Notes: generated by a model not told the origin, from the sequence alone. 24,001 nucleotides of DNA from Duodenibacillus intestinigallinarum (GCA_019117105.1 DXAH01000036.1:1-24001), one strand, 5' to 3'; shown: positions 7,173-14,841, counted from the first letter of the stretch. Made by a program: numbers and translations.

Positions 7173-7994
7173 TTAGAAAGCCGGCACCACGGAGCCCTTG
7201 TACTTCTCAAGAATGAAGTCGCGCACGGCCGGGGACGTGATGGCGGACTTCAGCTTCTGCAGAACTTCGCGGTTGTCATCGGCGCGAACGGCCACGATGT
7301 TGGCGTACGGCGAATCCTTGGCTTCGGTAAAGAGCGAATCCTTGGTGGGATTGAGACCTACGCTCAAAGCAAAGTTGGAATTGATGACGGCGAAATCAAC
7401 GTCATCGAGCGTGCGCGGCAGCACGGCAGCTTCCATTTCAAGGATCTTCACGTTCTTGGCATTGTTGACGATGTCGGCGGGAGTTCCGTTCACACCCACG
7501 CCGTCCTTGAGACCGAAGATGCCGGCGTCAGCCAGAACGCGCAAAGCGCGGCCGCCGTTGGTCGGGTCGTTCGGAATGGCGATCTTGGCGCCATCGGGAA
7601 CACTCTTGACATCCTTGAACTTCTTGGAGTACACGCCCATCGGCTCGATGTGCACGGCAACGAGCGAAGAAAGCTTCAGGCCGCGTTCTTTGGCAAAGCT
7701 GTCCAAGTAGGGCTTATGCTGGAAGAAGTTTGCGTCAATTTCCTTGTCGGCCAGAGCCATATTGGGCTTGACGTAGTCGGAGAATTCCAACACCTTGAGC
7801 GTCACGCCCTGCTTCTTCATTTCCGGAGCGATGAAGTTGAGAATGTCGGCATGGGGAACCGGAGTGGCCCCCACAGTGATCGTCGTGTCAGCCGAAGCCG
7901 TCTTTGCGGGTTCCTTCGCCTTATCGTCACCGCAACCGGTCAGTGCAATGGCAGCCGCCGCGCAAACGGCAACGCTCGTGAAAAACTTCTTCAT
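7173..7994 (-). CDS. metQ: MetQ/NlpA family methionine-binding lipoprotein (273 aa)
   Basis: This is the substrate-binding lipoprotein of a MetNIQ-type ABC importer for D/L-methionine, anchored to the inner membrane. MKKFFTSVAV begins the signal sequence and LTGC (Cys21) is the lipobox. The mature part shows family stretches TVGATPVPHADIL, VLEFSDYVKPNMAL, DANFFQHKPYLD, IPNDPTNGGRALRVL and FAVINSNFAL. I chose the ATG at 7994 because GGGAG stands eight bases upstream and the lipoprotein signal starts there; the longer frame adds 28 non-signal residues. No metN or metI is near, so this copy must work with an ABC core encoded elsewhere. Confidence 0.92.
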   Translation of the reverse strand: MKKFFTSVAVCAAAAIALTGCGDDKAKEPAKTASADTTITVGATPVPHADILNFIAPEMKKQGVTLKVLEFSDYVKPNMALADKEIDANFFQHKPYLDSFAKERGLKLSSLVAVHIEPMGVYSKKFKDVKSVPDGAKIAIPNDPTNGGRALRVLADAGIFGLKDGVGVNGTPADIVNNAKNVKILEMEAAVLPRTLDDVDFAVINSNFALSVGLNPTKDSLFTEAKDSPYANIVAVRADDNREVLQKLKSAITSPAVRDFILEKYKGSVVPAF

Positions 7995-8068
7995 TGGTCT
8001 ATTCTCCCAAGTGTGCAGACAAAGACACCCCAGAGTCGTCAGGCTCTTCGTCTTGTCAATGATTCTTC

Positions 8069-8110
8069 GATTGTACACGGACGCCTCGCCCTACACGGCA
8101 AAGCGTCCGT
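8069..8110 (-). promoter_or_regulatory. Inverted repeat abutting a candidate metQ -10 element
   Basis: ACGGACGC (8077-8084) and GCGTCCGT (8103-8110) form a perfect 8-bp inverted repeat around an 18-nt loop. Directly next to it on the minus strand is TACAAT (complement of 8070-8075), a good -10 for metQ. No convincing -35 is seen. The repeat may be an activator or repressor site, or the weak terminator of the upstream reductase gene. Confidence 0.3.
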
Positions 8111-8149
8111 TTGAGAGAACAAAACCTGCCGAATTCTTGCGGTATTACC

Positions 8150-8860
8150 TCACTTCGCCGGAACGACCTCGTAATTAAGCCAAACAGCGCCGCCCGAAAG
8201 GATCTTGGACTCCTTAAACCGCAGGCTAAGTTTTTTGGCAGGGAAGACCCCCTCTTGCGCGGCTTCATAAATTGCGGGACTTTCTTTGGTCGCGTCAATG
8301 GCCGGATAAATAACCGTACTCACCTCGTCGACAAGTCCCGCCTGCATGAAGGCCGCATTGATGATGGCGCCGCCTTCGAGCATCCACACGCCGTCGCCGT
8401 AGTCCTTGGCAAGTTGCTCCATGGCAAGGACGAGTTCATTGCCGTTGACGGGAACCGCCACGACACCCACTCCGCTTTGACGGAGTTCTTCAATGTATTC
8501 GTCGCAGACGCGGTCGCTCACCACCGTCACGATCTGCTCGCCCGTTTCCTGCACGGGCTGACCATAGTGAAGCTTGCCCTTGAGGTCGAACGCAACCGAA
8601 ATCTTGCGGCCCTTCGGGTCAACCTTAATGCCTTGCGCGGGTGCGGCCTCAGCCGGTCGCAGTTTTGCGGGTTCGCTCTCCGTGATGGCCTCGCTGTATT
8701 CGGCCATCGTCACGCGGCCGATCATCCAGCCGACATAGTCGTACTGATTGGCCACCTCTTCGTAGACGCCGCCCACCGAACAGTCTTCGACAAACGGACT
8801 CCAGCGGCTCGGGTGCAGACGGCCGTCGACGCTCGCGGCCATATGGCAAACGATATGCAT
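8150..8860 (-). CDS. RibD C-terminal / dihydrofolate-reductase-like protein (236 aa)
   Basis: The protein begins MHIVCHMAASVDGRL, the N-terminal strand and SxDG motif of RibD-C/DHFR-like reductases. It continues with YDYVGWMIGRVTMAEY and ends with the family's GGGxxN-like segment (LEGGAIINAAFMQAGLVDE). It lacks a deaminase domain, so it is not full-length riboflavin RibD. Such stand-alone members are assumed to be NAD(P)H-dependent reductases with unknown substrates. The ATG at 8860 is chosen because GAGGAG precedes it by seven bases; the longer frame runs 51 codons into the upstream terminator. About 155 bases separate it from metQ. Confidence 0.82.
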   Translation of the reverse strand: MHIVCHMAASVDGRLHPSRWSPFVEDCSVGGVYEEVANQYDYVGWMIGRVTMAEYSEAITESEPAKLRPAEAAPAQGIKVDPKGRKISVAFDLKGKLHYGQPVQETGEQIVTVVSDRVCDEYIEELRQSGVGVVAVPVNGNELVLAMEQLAKDYGDGVWMLEGGAIINAAFMQAGLVDEVSTVIYPAIDATKESPAIYEAAQEGVFPAKKLSLRFKESKILSGGAVWLNYEVVPAK

Positions 8861-8877
8861 GATCCACTCCTCAAAAA

Positions 8878-8913
8878 TTGCAAAGCCCGCAACCCAAAAA
8901 AAGGAAGCGGGCT
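8878..8913 (-). terminator. Terminator after the SIMPL-domain gene
   Basis: On the minus strand AGCCCGC and GCGGGCT (plus-strand arms 8907-8913 and 8884-8890) form a 7-bp stem with a 16-nt loop. It is followed by TTGCAATTTTT. Confidence 0.65.
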
Positions 8914-8990
8914 GTTTCGACACAAATGATGCCGAAAAGGCTCTCTTGAGGAACACACGGAACGAGCAAAAGCTTGCTCGAAATTCTCGA

Positions 8991-9704
8991 TTAGTCCTTA
9001 AGGTAGTACTCAACAGTCGTCACGACACGCACGTTCTTTATCCAGCGCGTGTTGGCGTCGCGATCAAAGATCTGGAACTGTCCCTGCGAGGCGCGGCGGA
9101 TTTTGCCCAAAGTAGAACCGGAGTCTTTTGCAAACTTCTCGGCCGCCTCGCGCGCATTGACCGTCGCCGCCTCAATCATCGCGGGCTTGATGCTGTTTAA
9201 CTTCGTGTAATTGAAGATCGTGCGGAAGCTGTAGTCTTCGGTCGGCGTCACGCCCTTGGCTATCAGCTCGCTCATCGAGCGCTGAAGAGCTAGCACGGCA
9301 TCCACATTCTTCGTCGAGACAGTCACGGACGGCGTCAGAATATAGCGGTATGCGCGCTTGTTTTCGCCGTACATATTGGCCTGAGCGTCGTCAACCTTGG
9401 GGCTGGCGTCCGTGATTTCGTCTGGCTTGATGCCACCCGACTTGAGAAACTCCTTGACAATCTGCGTCTGGGCTTCGGCCTGACGGTAGACCTCCTGCAG
9501 ATCGTTTCCAAGCACTCGGAAGGAAATCGGCCAGAGCACCTCATCGGCGATGACGGAGGCCGTTGCAAGGCCCTTGACTGTCACCACGCGATCGCGATCG
9601 ACAAAGGCGTTGATGCCGTCGGAAAGCTGACTGCCCAAAAGTCCCAGACCGCCGACCAGACCCGCGGCCACAATCACGCTTTGTGCAATACCTTTTGAAT
9701 CCAT
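8991..9704 (-). CDS. SIMPL domain-containing (DUF541) membrane-anchored protein (237 aa)
   Basis: A hydrophobic N-terminal helix (about residues 7-25, VIVAAGLVGGLGLL) anchors a periplasmic SIMPL/DUF541 domain. Typical family features are VVTVKGLATASVIADEVLWPI, then a long helix with QTQIVKEFL, AYRYILTPSVTV and AREAAEKFAKDSG near the end. Related proteins (YggE-type) are linked to oxidative stress, but the biochemical role is unknown. I chose the ATG at 9704 because AGGAGAG precedes it. The gene follows parE by 47 bases without a terminator, so read-through from parE is likely. Confidence 0.85.
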   Translation of the reverse strand: MDSKGIAQSVIVAAGLVGGLGLLGSQLSDGINAFVDRDRVVTVKGLATASVIADEVLWPISFRVLGNDLQEVYRQAEAQTQIVKEFLKSGGIKPDEITDASPKVDDAQANMYGENKRAYRYILTPSVTVSTKNVDAVLALQRSMSELIAKGVTPTEDYSFRTIFNYTKLNSIKPAMIEAATVNAREAAEKFAKDSGSTLGKIRRASQGQFQIFDRDANTRWIKNVRVVTTVEYYLKD

Positions 9705-9751
9705 CACTCTCTCCTTCAAAAGCGATTTCAACCGCGACGACGTTTGGTTTC

Positions 9752-11725
9752 TCAGACATCCACCTCCACGTCGTCGCCGTGCATTTCCATCCAGCTGCGG
9801 CGTCCGGTTGCTTCCCCCTTGCCCATCAGCAATCCCATCACGGCGTCGGTCTGCGCCTTTTCGATGCCGCCGAGCGTCACGGGCAGCAGACGACGGGTGT
9901 CGGGATGAAACGCGGCTTCGGCAAGCTGCTTTTCGCTCATTTCACCCAGACCTTTGAATCGGGAGATGCTGAGCTTTTCAAGCGGCAGCCCTTCTTTCTC
10001 GAGTTTACTCAAGGTGCGCTTGAGTTCGCGATCATCGGCACAGTAAATTTTCTTTTCCGGTTTTTTCCCCTGTTTCGGAACGTCAACGCGGAAAAGCGGC
10101 GGCTGAGCGATAAAGACGTGCCCTTCCGAAATCAGTTTAGGGAAGTGACGATAAAAGAGTGTCAAAAGAAGAACCTGGATGTGGCTGCCGTCAACGTCGG
10201 CGTCGGCCAGAATGCAGACCTTGCCGTAACGAAGCCCCGAGAGATCCGTGTCGTCGTCGAGCTTGTGCGGATCGACGCCCACGGCCACCGCGATGTCGTG
10301 AATCACCTGGCTGGCAAAGATACGATCGCTGTCGACTTCCCAGGTATTGAGTACCTTGCCGCGCAACGGAAGGATTGCCTGATGCTCCTTGTCGCGTCCC
10401 TGCTTGGCCGTGCCGCCCGCCGAGTCACCTTCCACGAGGAAAATTTCGTTGCGGCTGATGTCGGTCGATTCGCAATCGGTGAGTTTGCCCGGCAACACTG
10501 CCACGCTCGAAGACTTCTTCTTTTCGACCTTCTGAGCGCGGCGCTGACGCGCCTGCGCCTGGCGAATCACCAGCTCGGCAAGTTTCTTGCCCTCTTCAAT
10601 ATGATCGTTGAGCCAGTACTCGAACTGCGGCCTAACGAAATTGCTCACCAATCGCATGGCATCGCGACTTGTGAGCTTTTCCTTGGTCTGGCCCTGAAAC
10701 TGGGGATCGAGCACCTTGGCCGACAGCACGAAACTGGCGCGGCTTGCGACGTCGTCGGTCAGAAGCTTCACGCCCTTGGCCATCAAGCCGTGCGCGTCCA
10801 TAAAGGACTTGAGCGCCAGAAACAAACCCTCGCGAAGACCAGCTTCGTGCGTGCCGCCGGCGGGAGTCGGAATCAGATTTACGTAGCTCTCGCGCACGGG
10901 TGTGCCGGTTTCGCTCCAGCACACAACCCAGTGGGCACCCTCGTCCACGGCAAACGTCTCATCGTTGTCTTCAGCCCACCCCTGCGCTTCGAAAGGATCA
11001 AAAAGAAGCGGCTCGGTGAATTCGGCCAACAGATATTCTCGCAAGCCTCCGTCGTAGCGCCAGGACAGTTCCTGCCCCGTCTTTTCGTTGATATAGCGAA
11101 CCGTACAACGCGGAAGCAAAACGGCCTTACTCTGCAACAGGCCGATGAGCTGTTGCTCCGGAATCGTCGGCGAATCAAAATACTTGGGATCCGGCAGGCA
11201 TTGAACGCGCGTACCCGTGTACTTTTTGCCGCGACTGGAAGGTTGTTCGGTAAGAGGTTCCGATACGAAACCGTCAGCAAAGCCGATGTCGTACTGCTTG
11301 CCGTCGCGCCAGACCGTGACGTTCAAATGCCGACTTAGGGCGTTGGTCACCGAGACACCGACGCCATGCAAACCGCCCGAAAAGCTATAGGCGCCGCCTG
11401 AGGCCTTGTCGAACTTACCGCCTGCGTGCAGTTGCGTAAACACCAGTTCCACCGTCGGGATGCCTTCCGTGGGGTGAATACCCACCGGAATGCCGCGGCC
11501 GTTGTCTTCAACGGCAACGCTGCCGTCGGCACACATCGTCAGCGTGATCGTGTCGCCGAACCCGCCGAGCACTTCGTCGCTCGCGTTGTCAAGCACTTCC
11601 TGAATAATGTGAAGCGGATTGTCCGTCAGGGTGTACATGCCCGGGCGGCTTTTGACGGGCTCCAGCCCCTTTAAGACGCGAATGGAATTTTCTTGGTAAT
11701 CAGACGGACGCTTGCGAACTGCCAT
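9752..11725 (-). CDS. parE: DNA topoisomerase IV subunit B (657 aa)
   Basis: ParE is the ATPase subunit of topoisomerase IV, which decatenates daughter chromosomes together with ParC. The GHKL ATP-binding fold shows EVLDNASDE, DNGRGIP and QLHAGGKF with GGLHGVG. The TOPRIM domain has EIFLVEGDSAGG and ADADVDGSHI (Mg-binding acidic residues), followed by RFKGLGEM. The length and the early YTLTDNPLHIIQEV favour ParE over GyrB, which in proteobacteria has a large insertion near the C-terminus. parC is not adjacent. The ATG at 11725 fits the family N-terminus (MAVRKRPSDY); the Shine-Dalgarno is weak. Confidence 0.95.
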   Translation of the reverse strand: MAVRKRPSDYQENSIRVLKGLEPVKSRPGMYTLTDNPLHIIQEVLDNASDEVLGGFGDTITLTMCADGSVAVEDNGRGIPVGIHPTEGIPTVELVFTQLHAGGKFDKASGGAYSFSGGLHGVGVSVTNALSRHLNVTVWRDGKQYDIGFADGFVSEPLTEQPSSRGKKYTGTRVQCLPDPKYFDSPTIPEQQLIGLLQSKAVLLPRCTVRYINEKTGQELSWRYDGGLREYLLAEFTEPLLFDPFEAQGWAEDNDETFAVDEGAHWVVCWSETGTPVRESYVNLIPTPAGGTHEAGLREGLFLALKSFMDAHGLMAKGVKLLTDDVASRASFVLSAKVLDPQFQGQTKEKLTSRDAMRLVSNFVRPQFEYWLNDHIEEGKKLAELVIRQAQARQRRAQKVEKKKSSSVAVLPGKLTDCESTDISRNEIFLVEGDSAGGTAKQGRDKEHQAILPLRGKVLNTWEVDSDRIFASQVIHDIAVAVGVDPHKLDDDTDLSGLRYGKVCILADADVDGSHIQVLLLTLFYRHFPKLISEGHVFIAQPPLFRVDVPKQGKKPEKKIYCADDRELKRTLSKLEKEGLPLEKLSISRFKGLGEMSEKQLAEAAFHPDTRRLLPVTLGGIEKAQTDAVMGLLMGKGEATGRRSWMEMHGDDVEVDV

Positions 11726-11767
11726 TTCTCGGAATCAGGCCCTGCGGGCGCTTACTTTGACCACAAT

Positions 11768-11801
11768 CGGAAAAGGAGCGCCCGTCGAAAGTGACGGGCG
11801 C
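11768..11801 (-). terminator. Hairpin terminator after the AI-2E family transporter
   Basis: GCGCCCGTC (11778-11786) and GACGGGCGC (11793-11801) form a perfect 9-bp stem with a 6-nt loop. On the minus strand it is followed by TCCTTTTCC, 25 bases past the transporter stop. Confidence 0.65.
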
Positions 11802-11825
11802 AAACTGTAAAACTCGAGACGGATT

Positions 11826-13019
11826 TTAGCGGCGATTTTCGTCCGGCGTATCCTGCACGGCCGAGGCAGGCTTTTTATCGTCTTCGGAAGAATCGCCTTC
11901 CTCGACCTGCACTTGCTCTTCAGGCTCCGCGGCAGCCTTCGCATCCGAGCCGGGAACAACCGCAACGGGGACCAGACGCTTGACGGGATGCTTGAGCCAA
12001 GTCTTCAACATAGCGATGGCCGCCGACAGGAAGATGGGACCCAACACGACGCCGAGCATGCCGAAGCTCATGATGCCGCCCAAGACGCCCAGGAAAACCA
12101 GCGCCAGAGGCAATGCCGTACCGCGGCTGATCAAAATGGGCTTGATGAAGTTATCCACCGAACTCACCGCAAGCGTTCCCCACAAAACCAGGAACACCGC
12201 CCAGCCGATCTGATCGGTTGCAGCGAGCCAAATGGCAACCGAACCCCACACCAGAGGCGGACCAACGGGCACGACGGAGAGCACGCAAACGGCGAAACTG
12301 AGCATCACAACACCCGGAACATCAGCGATGATAAAGCCGATAGCCGCCACCACACCCTGCCCCACGGCGGTACCGAGCACGCCGAAGACCACCGAGCGGG
12401 TCGTGTTGACCAAAATGCCGGTGTATTCATCAGCAAGATCACCCGAGACTCGCTTTAGGAACATACGACCGCGGCGCGCGAGCGAATTGCCGTCGCGATA
12501 GAAGAAGAATGCAATAAAGGCAACGAGCGCCAGCTGGAACAAGCCGTTGCCGATGCCGACTGAGGCACTCAGCACCCACTTAGTGACGGGGTCGATAGCC
12601 TTTTGAATGAAGTCGCCGAGGGCGGCGGGATCAAAACCTAAGTGAAAGGCTTCGTTGATGCTTTCTCCGACGTAGGGAATGGCAATTAGCCAATCGGGCA
12701 ATTTCATACCGCCGGCCACCCAGTCGCGTACCCAATGAATCAGCTGCGGAATCTGATGCGCGAGAACGCCCGTAATGATTGACAACGGAATGAGCACCGT
12801 GACGATCACGACGCACACCATGAATGTCGCCGCTATCGTCGAACGATTGCCGAAGCTCGTGAGCGCCCGCTCGTACAAAGGCCAGCTGACGACGGCCAGA
12901 ATGCCCGCCAACAAAATGGCCGTGAGAAAAGGTTGCATTACAAAGTAGCAACCAAGAAGAATCAGAGCGCCGAAACCGATGCGTAGCCAAAGATCGACGC
13001 TGTCGCGGAAACTAAACAT
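11826..13019 (-). CDS. AI-2E family (PerM/YdiK-type) transporter (397 aa)
   Basis: A polytopic membrane protein with about eight helices. It has the family's extracytoplasmic segment after residue 90 and the conserved C-terminal half (VVPVGPPLVWGSVAIWL, VSSVDNFIKPILI, FLGVLGGIMSFGMLGVVLGPI). The family covers the proposed AI-2 exporter TqsA and other transporters, so the substrate cannot be inferred. The last 50 or so residues form a hydrophilic, acidic tail (EPEEQVQVEEGDSSEDD) that is probably disordered in the cytoplasm. The ATG at 13019 leads directly into the first helix. No good Shine-Dalgarno is visible. It is separated from parE by a hairpin. Confidence 0.88.
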   Translation of the reverse strand: MFSFRDSVDLWLRIGFGALILLGCYFVMQPFLTAILLAGILAVVSWPLYERALTSFGNRSTIAATFMVCVVIVTVLIPLSIITGVLAHQIPQLIHWVRDWVAGGMKLPDWLIAIPYVGESINEAFHLGFDPAALGDFIQKAIDPVTKWVLSASVGIGNGLFQLALVAFIAFFFYRDGNSLARRGRMFLKRVSGDLADEYTGILVNTTRSVVFGVLGTAVGQGVVAAIGFIIADVPGVVMLSFAVCVLSVVPVGPPLVWGSVAIWLAATDQIGWAVFLVLWGTLAVSSVDNFIKPILISRGTALPLALVFLGVLGGIMSFGMLGVVLGPIFLSAAIAMLKTWLKHPVKRLVPVAVVPGSDAKAAAEPEEQVQVEEGDSSEDDKKPASAVQDTPDENRR

Positions 13020-13095
13020 AGGAAGTCAGTCATCAGCCGTTGTTTATACATCCTTGCTCATGCTATCAAAATTTGCTCGAACAAAATTGTCGGTT

Positions 13096-13104
13096 TGCTA
13101 CAAT
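13096..13104 (+). promoter_or_regulatory. Extended -10 promoter of tRNA-Arg
   Basis: TGC followed by TACAAT (13099-13104) is an extended -10 element about 50 bases before the tRNA. The GC-rich stretch GCGGGC just after it resembles a stringent-control discriminator. No strong -35 is seen. Confidence 0.45.
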
Positions 13105-13156
13105 TGCGGGCCTGGCAGACTTTCCGAAGCAAAAACGGAACGTCTGTGCACAGTGC

Positions 13157-13232
13157 GTCTCTGTAGTTCAACTGGATAGAACAAGCCCCTCCTAAGGGTT
13201 AGATCTGGGTTCGAGTCCCGGCAGAGGCGCCA
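13157..13232 (+). tRNA. tRNA-Arg (anticodon CCU)
   Basis: The 76-nt sequence folds as a full cloverleaf. The acceptor GTCTCTG pairs with CAGAGGC, the D stem GTTC with GAAC (GG in the loop), the anticodon stem AGCCC with GGGTT around loop CTCCTAA, and the T stem CTGGG with CCCGG around TTCGAGT. There is a 4-nt variable loop and an encoded CCA. Anticodon CCT reads AGG (Arg). tRNA-Arg genes are frequent integration sites, and the DNA immediately downstream is gene-poor. Confidence 0.97.
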
Positions 13233-13241
13233 ACCCACAAC

Positions 13242-13277
13242 ACCGAGCGGTTCGCACCCGTTCGGTTTTTATTTTTT
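13242..13277 (+). terminator. Terminator of tRNA-Arg
   Basis: ACCGAGCGG (13242-13250) pairs with CCGTTCGGT (13258-13266), with one G-T pair and a 7-nt loop. TTTTATTTTTT follows. Confidence 0.9.
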
Positions 13278-13719
13278 CCTTCGGGTTCGGTAAGCCGCAT
13301 TTTTCTGCAAATCTGATAAGAAGGAGTTGTCAGGTGTTAGCAGAAAGGCGATTTTTGTTTACACAAACAAGAACCCTCTGCAGACAACCATTACAACCTG
13401 TCTAAGGTTTCACATCAGGTGCCACCTGACGAGCTTTATCTGATCTCCAGTTTCTGTGGATTTATCTGCTCTTTACCAGGAAAGCGCCCCTCGTTTGAGA
13501 AACTCTTCCTGTGGGAACTCGCTAGTCCAAGCCTGATATAAACTCACAATGTCACTAAGTTTTTCTGGGATTGATACACACGATTTTTGGAGTTCGTGTA
13601 TCGTAAAAAAAAGTCCAAGAAAACGTCCGCACCGTCCCGAAATGAACCACCCCCCTAATTTGCGACAGTTTCCAAGTTCATTTTTTGGGGTACTTTAAGA
13701 GTTCGCCCAACAAGATTGA
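13278..13719. other. Gene-free stretch with isolated palindromes
   Basis: I see no credible gene here. A 15-bp palindrome TCAGGTG-C-CACCTGA lies at 13415-13429, and a further TCAGGTG at 13330-13336. A hairpin GATACAC/GTGTATC with a 16-nt loop lies near 13573-13602. The stretch starting TGAACCACCCCCC at about 13644 resembles the terminal repeat of some IS3-type elements, but no partner copy was found. The composition is more AT-rich than the genes to the left, consistent with decayed DNA next to the tRNA. Confidence 0.4.
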
Positions 13720-14054
13720 TGCAAATACTTCGTCGTCGCTCAATATCCTTTGAATTGCATTTCGGACTGGGACCAAGCTGCCTCGTTCAGGCAAATTGAG
13801 TTGAGCAACCGCATCTCAAAAGATGGTTCCGTAATGCAACAGTAAGAACCTAAGAACAAGCTATGGCGGGTGGCCAACGCGGTTGACCCAAAGGTGTCGT
13901 TGCCAAGCTGTCAAAGCAGAAAGAGGCGCAGAGCAGTCAGGAATTTCTTGCGTATTTTGAGGATGAGCCTAACCGGATCGGCTACCAGTTTTCGGGATTC
14001 TATCTTTCAAAAGCGAGCCAGCTTATTGACTTCTGCCGTTATACGCAGACTTAC
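13720..14054 (+). pseudogene. Possible broken gene of unknown family
   Basis: Protein-like translation runs in one frame from 13720 (ending FRQIELSNRISKDGSVMQQ), is broken by TAA at 13843-13845, and continues in the same frame (EPKNKLWRVANAVDPKV). It then appears to shift by about 13900 into another frame (QEFLAYFEDEPNRIGYQ, then FYLSKASQLIDFCRYTQTY). It stops making sense where the ArsR gene begins on the other strand. I do not recognise the family; a mobile-element gene is possible. The reading as one decayed gene is an inference from residue composition. Confidence 0.25.
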
Positions 14055-14426
14055 TCAAGACGATGGTTGCAAGCACGACAAATGCATCACTTCTTCAATC
14101 ATCCGATGCATGGCCCGGACAAGCTCCGTATCGGCGGCTCGATAGAAGACTTCTTTCCCCACTCGACGAGAAGTTACAAGTCCGGCAACCTTCAAAAGCC
14201 TCAAATGGTGTGCTACGGCGGGGCTGCTCATCTCCATGATGGCTGCAATGTTGAGCACGCACTCTTCGGAATGGCACAACAACAAAAAAATCCGACAGCG
14301 GGCCGCATCGCTTAGATGTTTGAAAACCTGGGCCACAGGTTCAAAGCTTGAAGATTCGGGCAATTGCCCAAGTGCAAAAAAATTTCCCTCTTTATGCCGA
14401 TGCGGAAGATTTGTTGTGACAGACAT
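14055..14426 (-). CDS. ArsR/SmtB family metal-responsive repressor (123 aa)
   Basis: This is a winged-helix repressor: FKHLSDAARCRIFLLL, then CHSEECVLNIAAIM with Cys51 and Cys56 where CadC/SmtB-type sensors carry alpha-3 metal ligands. The recognition helix is SSPAVAHHLRLLKVAGLV (67-84) and the wing follows. The C-terminal helix contains Asp, Glu and His residues (DTELVRAMHRMIEEVMH) that could form an alpha-5 zinc site. It is divergent from the HMA and ATPase genes, which fits metal-induced derepression of export. I use the ATG at 14426; a TTG three codons upstream is possible. The operator word TTGCTTAAT occurs 18 bases upstream of its start and twice more in the locus. Confidence 0.9.
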   Translation of the reverse strand: MSVTTNLPHRHKEGNFFALGQLPESSSFEPVAQVFKHLSDAARCRIFLLLCHSEECVLNIAAIMEMSSPAVAHHLRLLKVAGLVTSRRVGKEVFYRAADTELVRAMHRMIEEVMHLSCLQPSS

Positions 14427-14443
14427 ATCAGACAATTCAATTC

Positions 14444-14452
14444 TTGCTTAAT
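14444..14452. promoter_or_regulatory. ArsR-box candidate 1 (TTGCTTAAT)
   Basis: First of three copies of TTGCTTAAT in the locus, just upstream of the arsR start and of the -35 for the HMA gene. Confidence 0.4.
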
Positions 14453-14453
14453 C

Positions 14454-14482
14454 TTGACATCCAACACCAACCGGATTATAGT
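14454..14482 (+). promoter_or_regulatory. Strong sigma-70 promoter of the HMA/ATPase unit
   Basis: TTGACA (14454-14459), a 17-bp spacer and TATAGT (14477-14482), a near-consensus promoter 55 bases before the HMA gene start. Confidence 0.75.
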
Positions 14483-14493
14483 GCAACCAGTCG

Positions 14494-14511
14494 ATTAAGT
14501 AATTGCTTAAT
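14494..14511. promoter_or_regulatory. ArsR-box candidate 2 (perfect inverted repeat)
   Basis: ATTAAG-TAATTG-CTTAAT is a perfect 6-bp inverted repeat with a 6-bp centre. It sits between the expected transcription start and the ribosome-binding site of the HMA gene, where bound repressor would block transcription. Confidence 0.6.
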
Positions 14512-14536
14512 TTTTTAACTAATAGGAGTAACCAAA

Positions 14537-14755
14537 ATGACAAAGACCTACAAGATCGAAGTTGATTGCGCTAACTGCGCCCGCGAAATGGAAGAAGCGG
14601 CTGCAAAAATCAGCGGTGTGCAATCGGTCACGGTGAATTTCATGGCTCAAAAAATGGTTGTGGAATTCCGTGATGGGTTTTATCCCGACAATGTCATGAT
14701 TGAAGTGCTTAAAGCTTGCAAAAAAGTAGAACCCGACTGCGAAATTTTTCTCTGA
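14537..14755 (+). CDS. Stand-alone heavy-metal-associated (HMA) domain protein (72 aa)
   Basis: A single ferredoxin-like HMA domain with DCANCA (Cys11/Cys14) as metal ligands, then SGVQSVTVNFMAQKMVVEF and an end KKVEPDCEIF. It most resembles the N-terminal metal-binding domain of CadA/ZntA-type ATPases rather than CopZ. The downstream ATPase lacks exactly this domain, so the protein probably delivers metal to it, or regulates it, in trans. An AGGAG Shine-Dalgarno precedes the ATG. It has a strong promoter, an operator and its own terminator, which could make it more abundant than the ATPase. Confidence 0.88.
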   Translation: MTKTYKIEVDCANCAREMEEAAAKISGVQSVTVNFMAQKMVVEFRDGFYPDNVMIEVLKACKKVEPDCEIFL

Positions 14756-14760
14756 TGTCG

Positions 14761-14796
14761 AAACGCCGCCAGAGCATTGCTTGACGGCGTTTTTTT
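14761..14796 (+). terminator. Terminator or attenuator between HMA gene and ATPase
   Basis: AAACGCCG (14761-14768) pairs with CGGCGTTT (14785-14792) and leads into a T-run, six bases after the HMA stop region. Confidence 0.8.
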
Positions 14797-14816
14797 CTCT
14801 CTTCAATTCAAATTTT

Positions 14817-14841
14817 GCTTAATTTTTACATCAAATTAAGC
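14817..14841. promoter_or_regulatory. ArsR-box candidate 3 before the ATPase gene
   Basis: GCTTAATTT (14817-14825) and AAATTAAGC (14833-14841) form a perfect 9-bp inverted repeat with a 7-bp centre. It contains the third TTGCTTAAT copy and lies 31 bases before the ATPase ATG, suggesting separate repression of the ATPase gene. Confidence 0.55.

Noticed and set aside
7995..8078. Longer N-terminus for MetQ (28 extra residues)
   Set aside because: The extension is not signal-like; the ATG at 7994 has a good Shine-Dalgarno and directly starts the lipoprotein signal.
9683..11338. 551-codon open frame antisense to parE
   Set aside because: It mirrors parE codon positions, has no recognisable domain or ribosome-binding site, and is a codon-bias shadow.
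13573..13602. GATACAC/GTGTATC hairpin as a terminator
   Set aside because: The 16-nt loop and the A-run rather than T-run on the plus strand, with no gene upstream, do not support termination.
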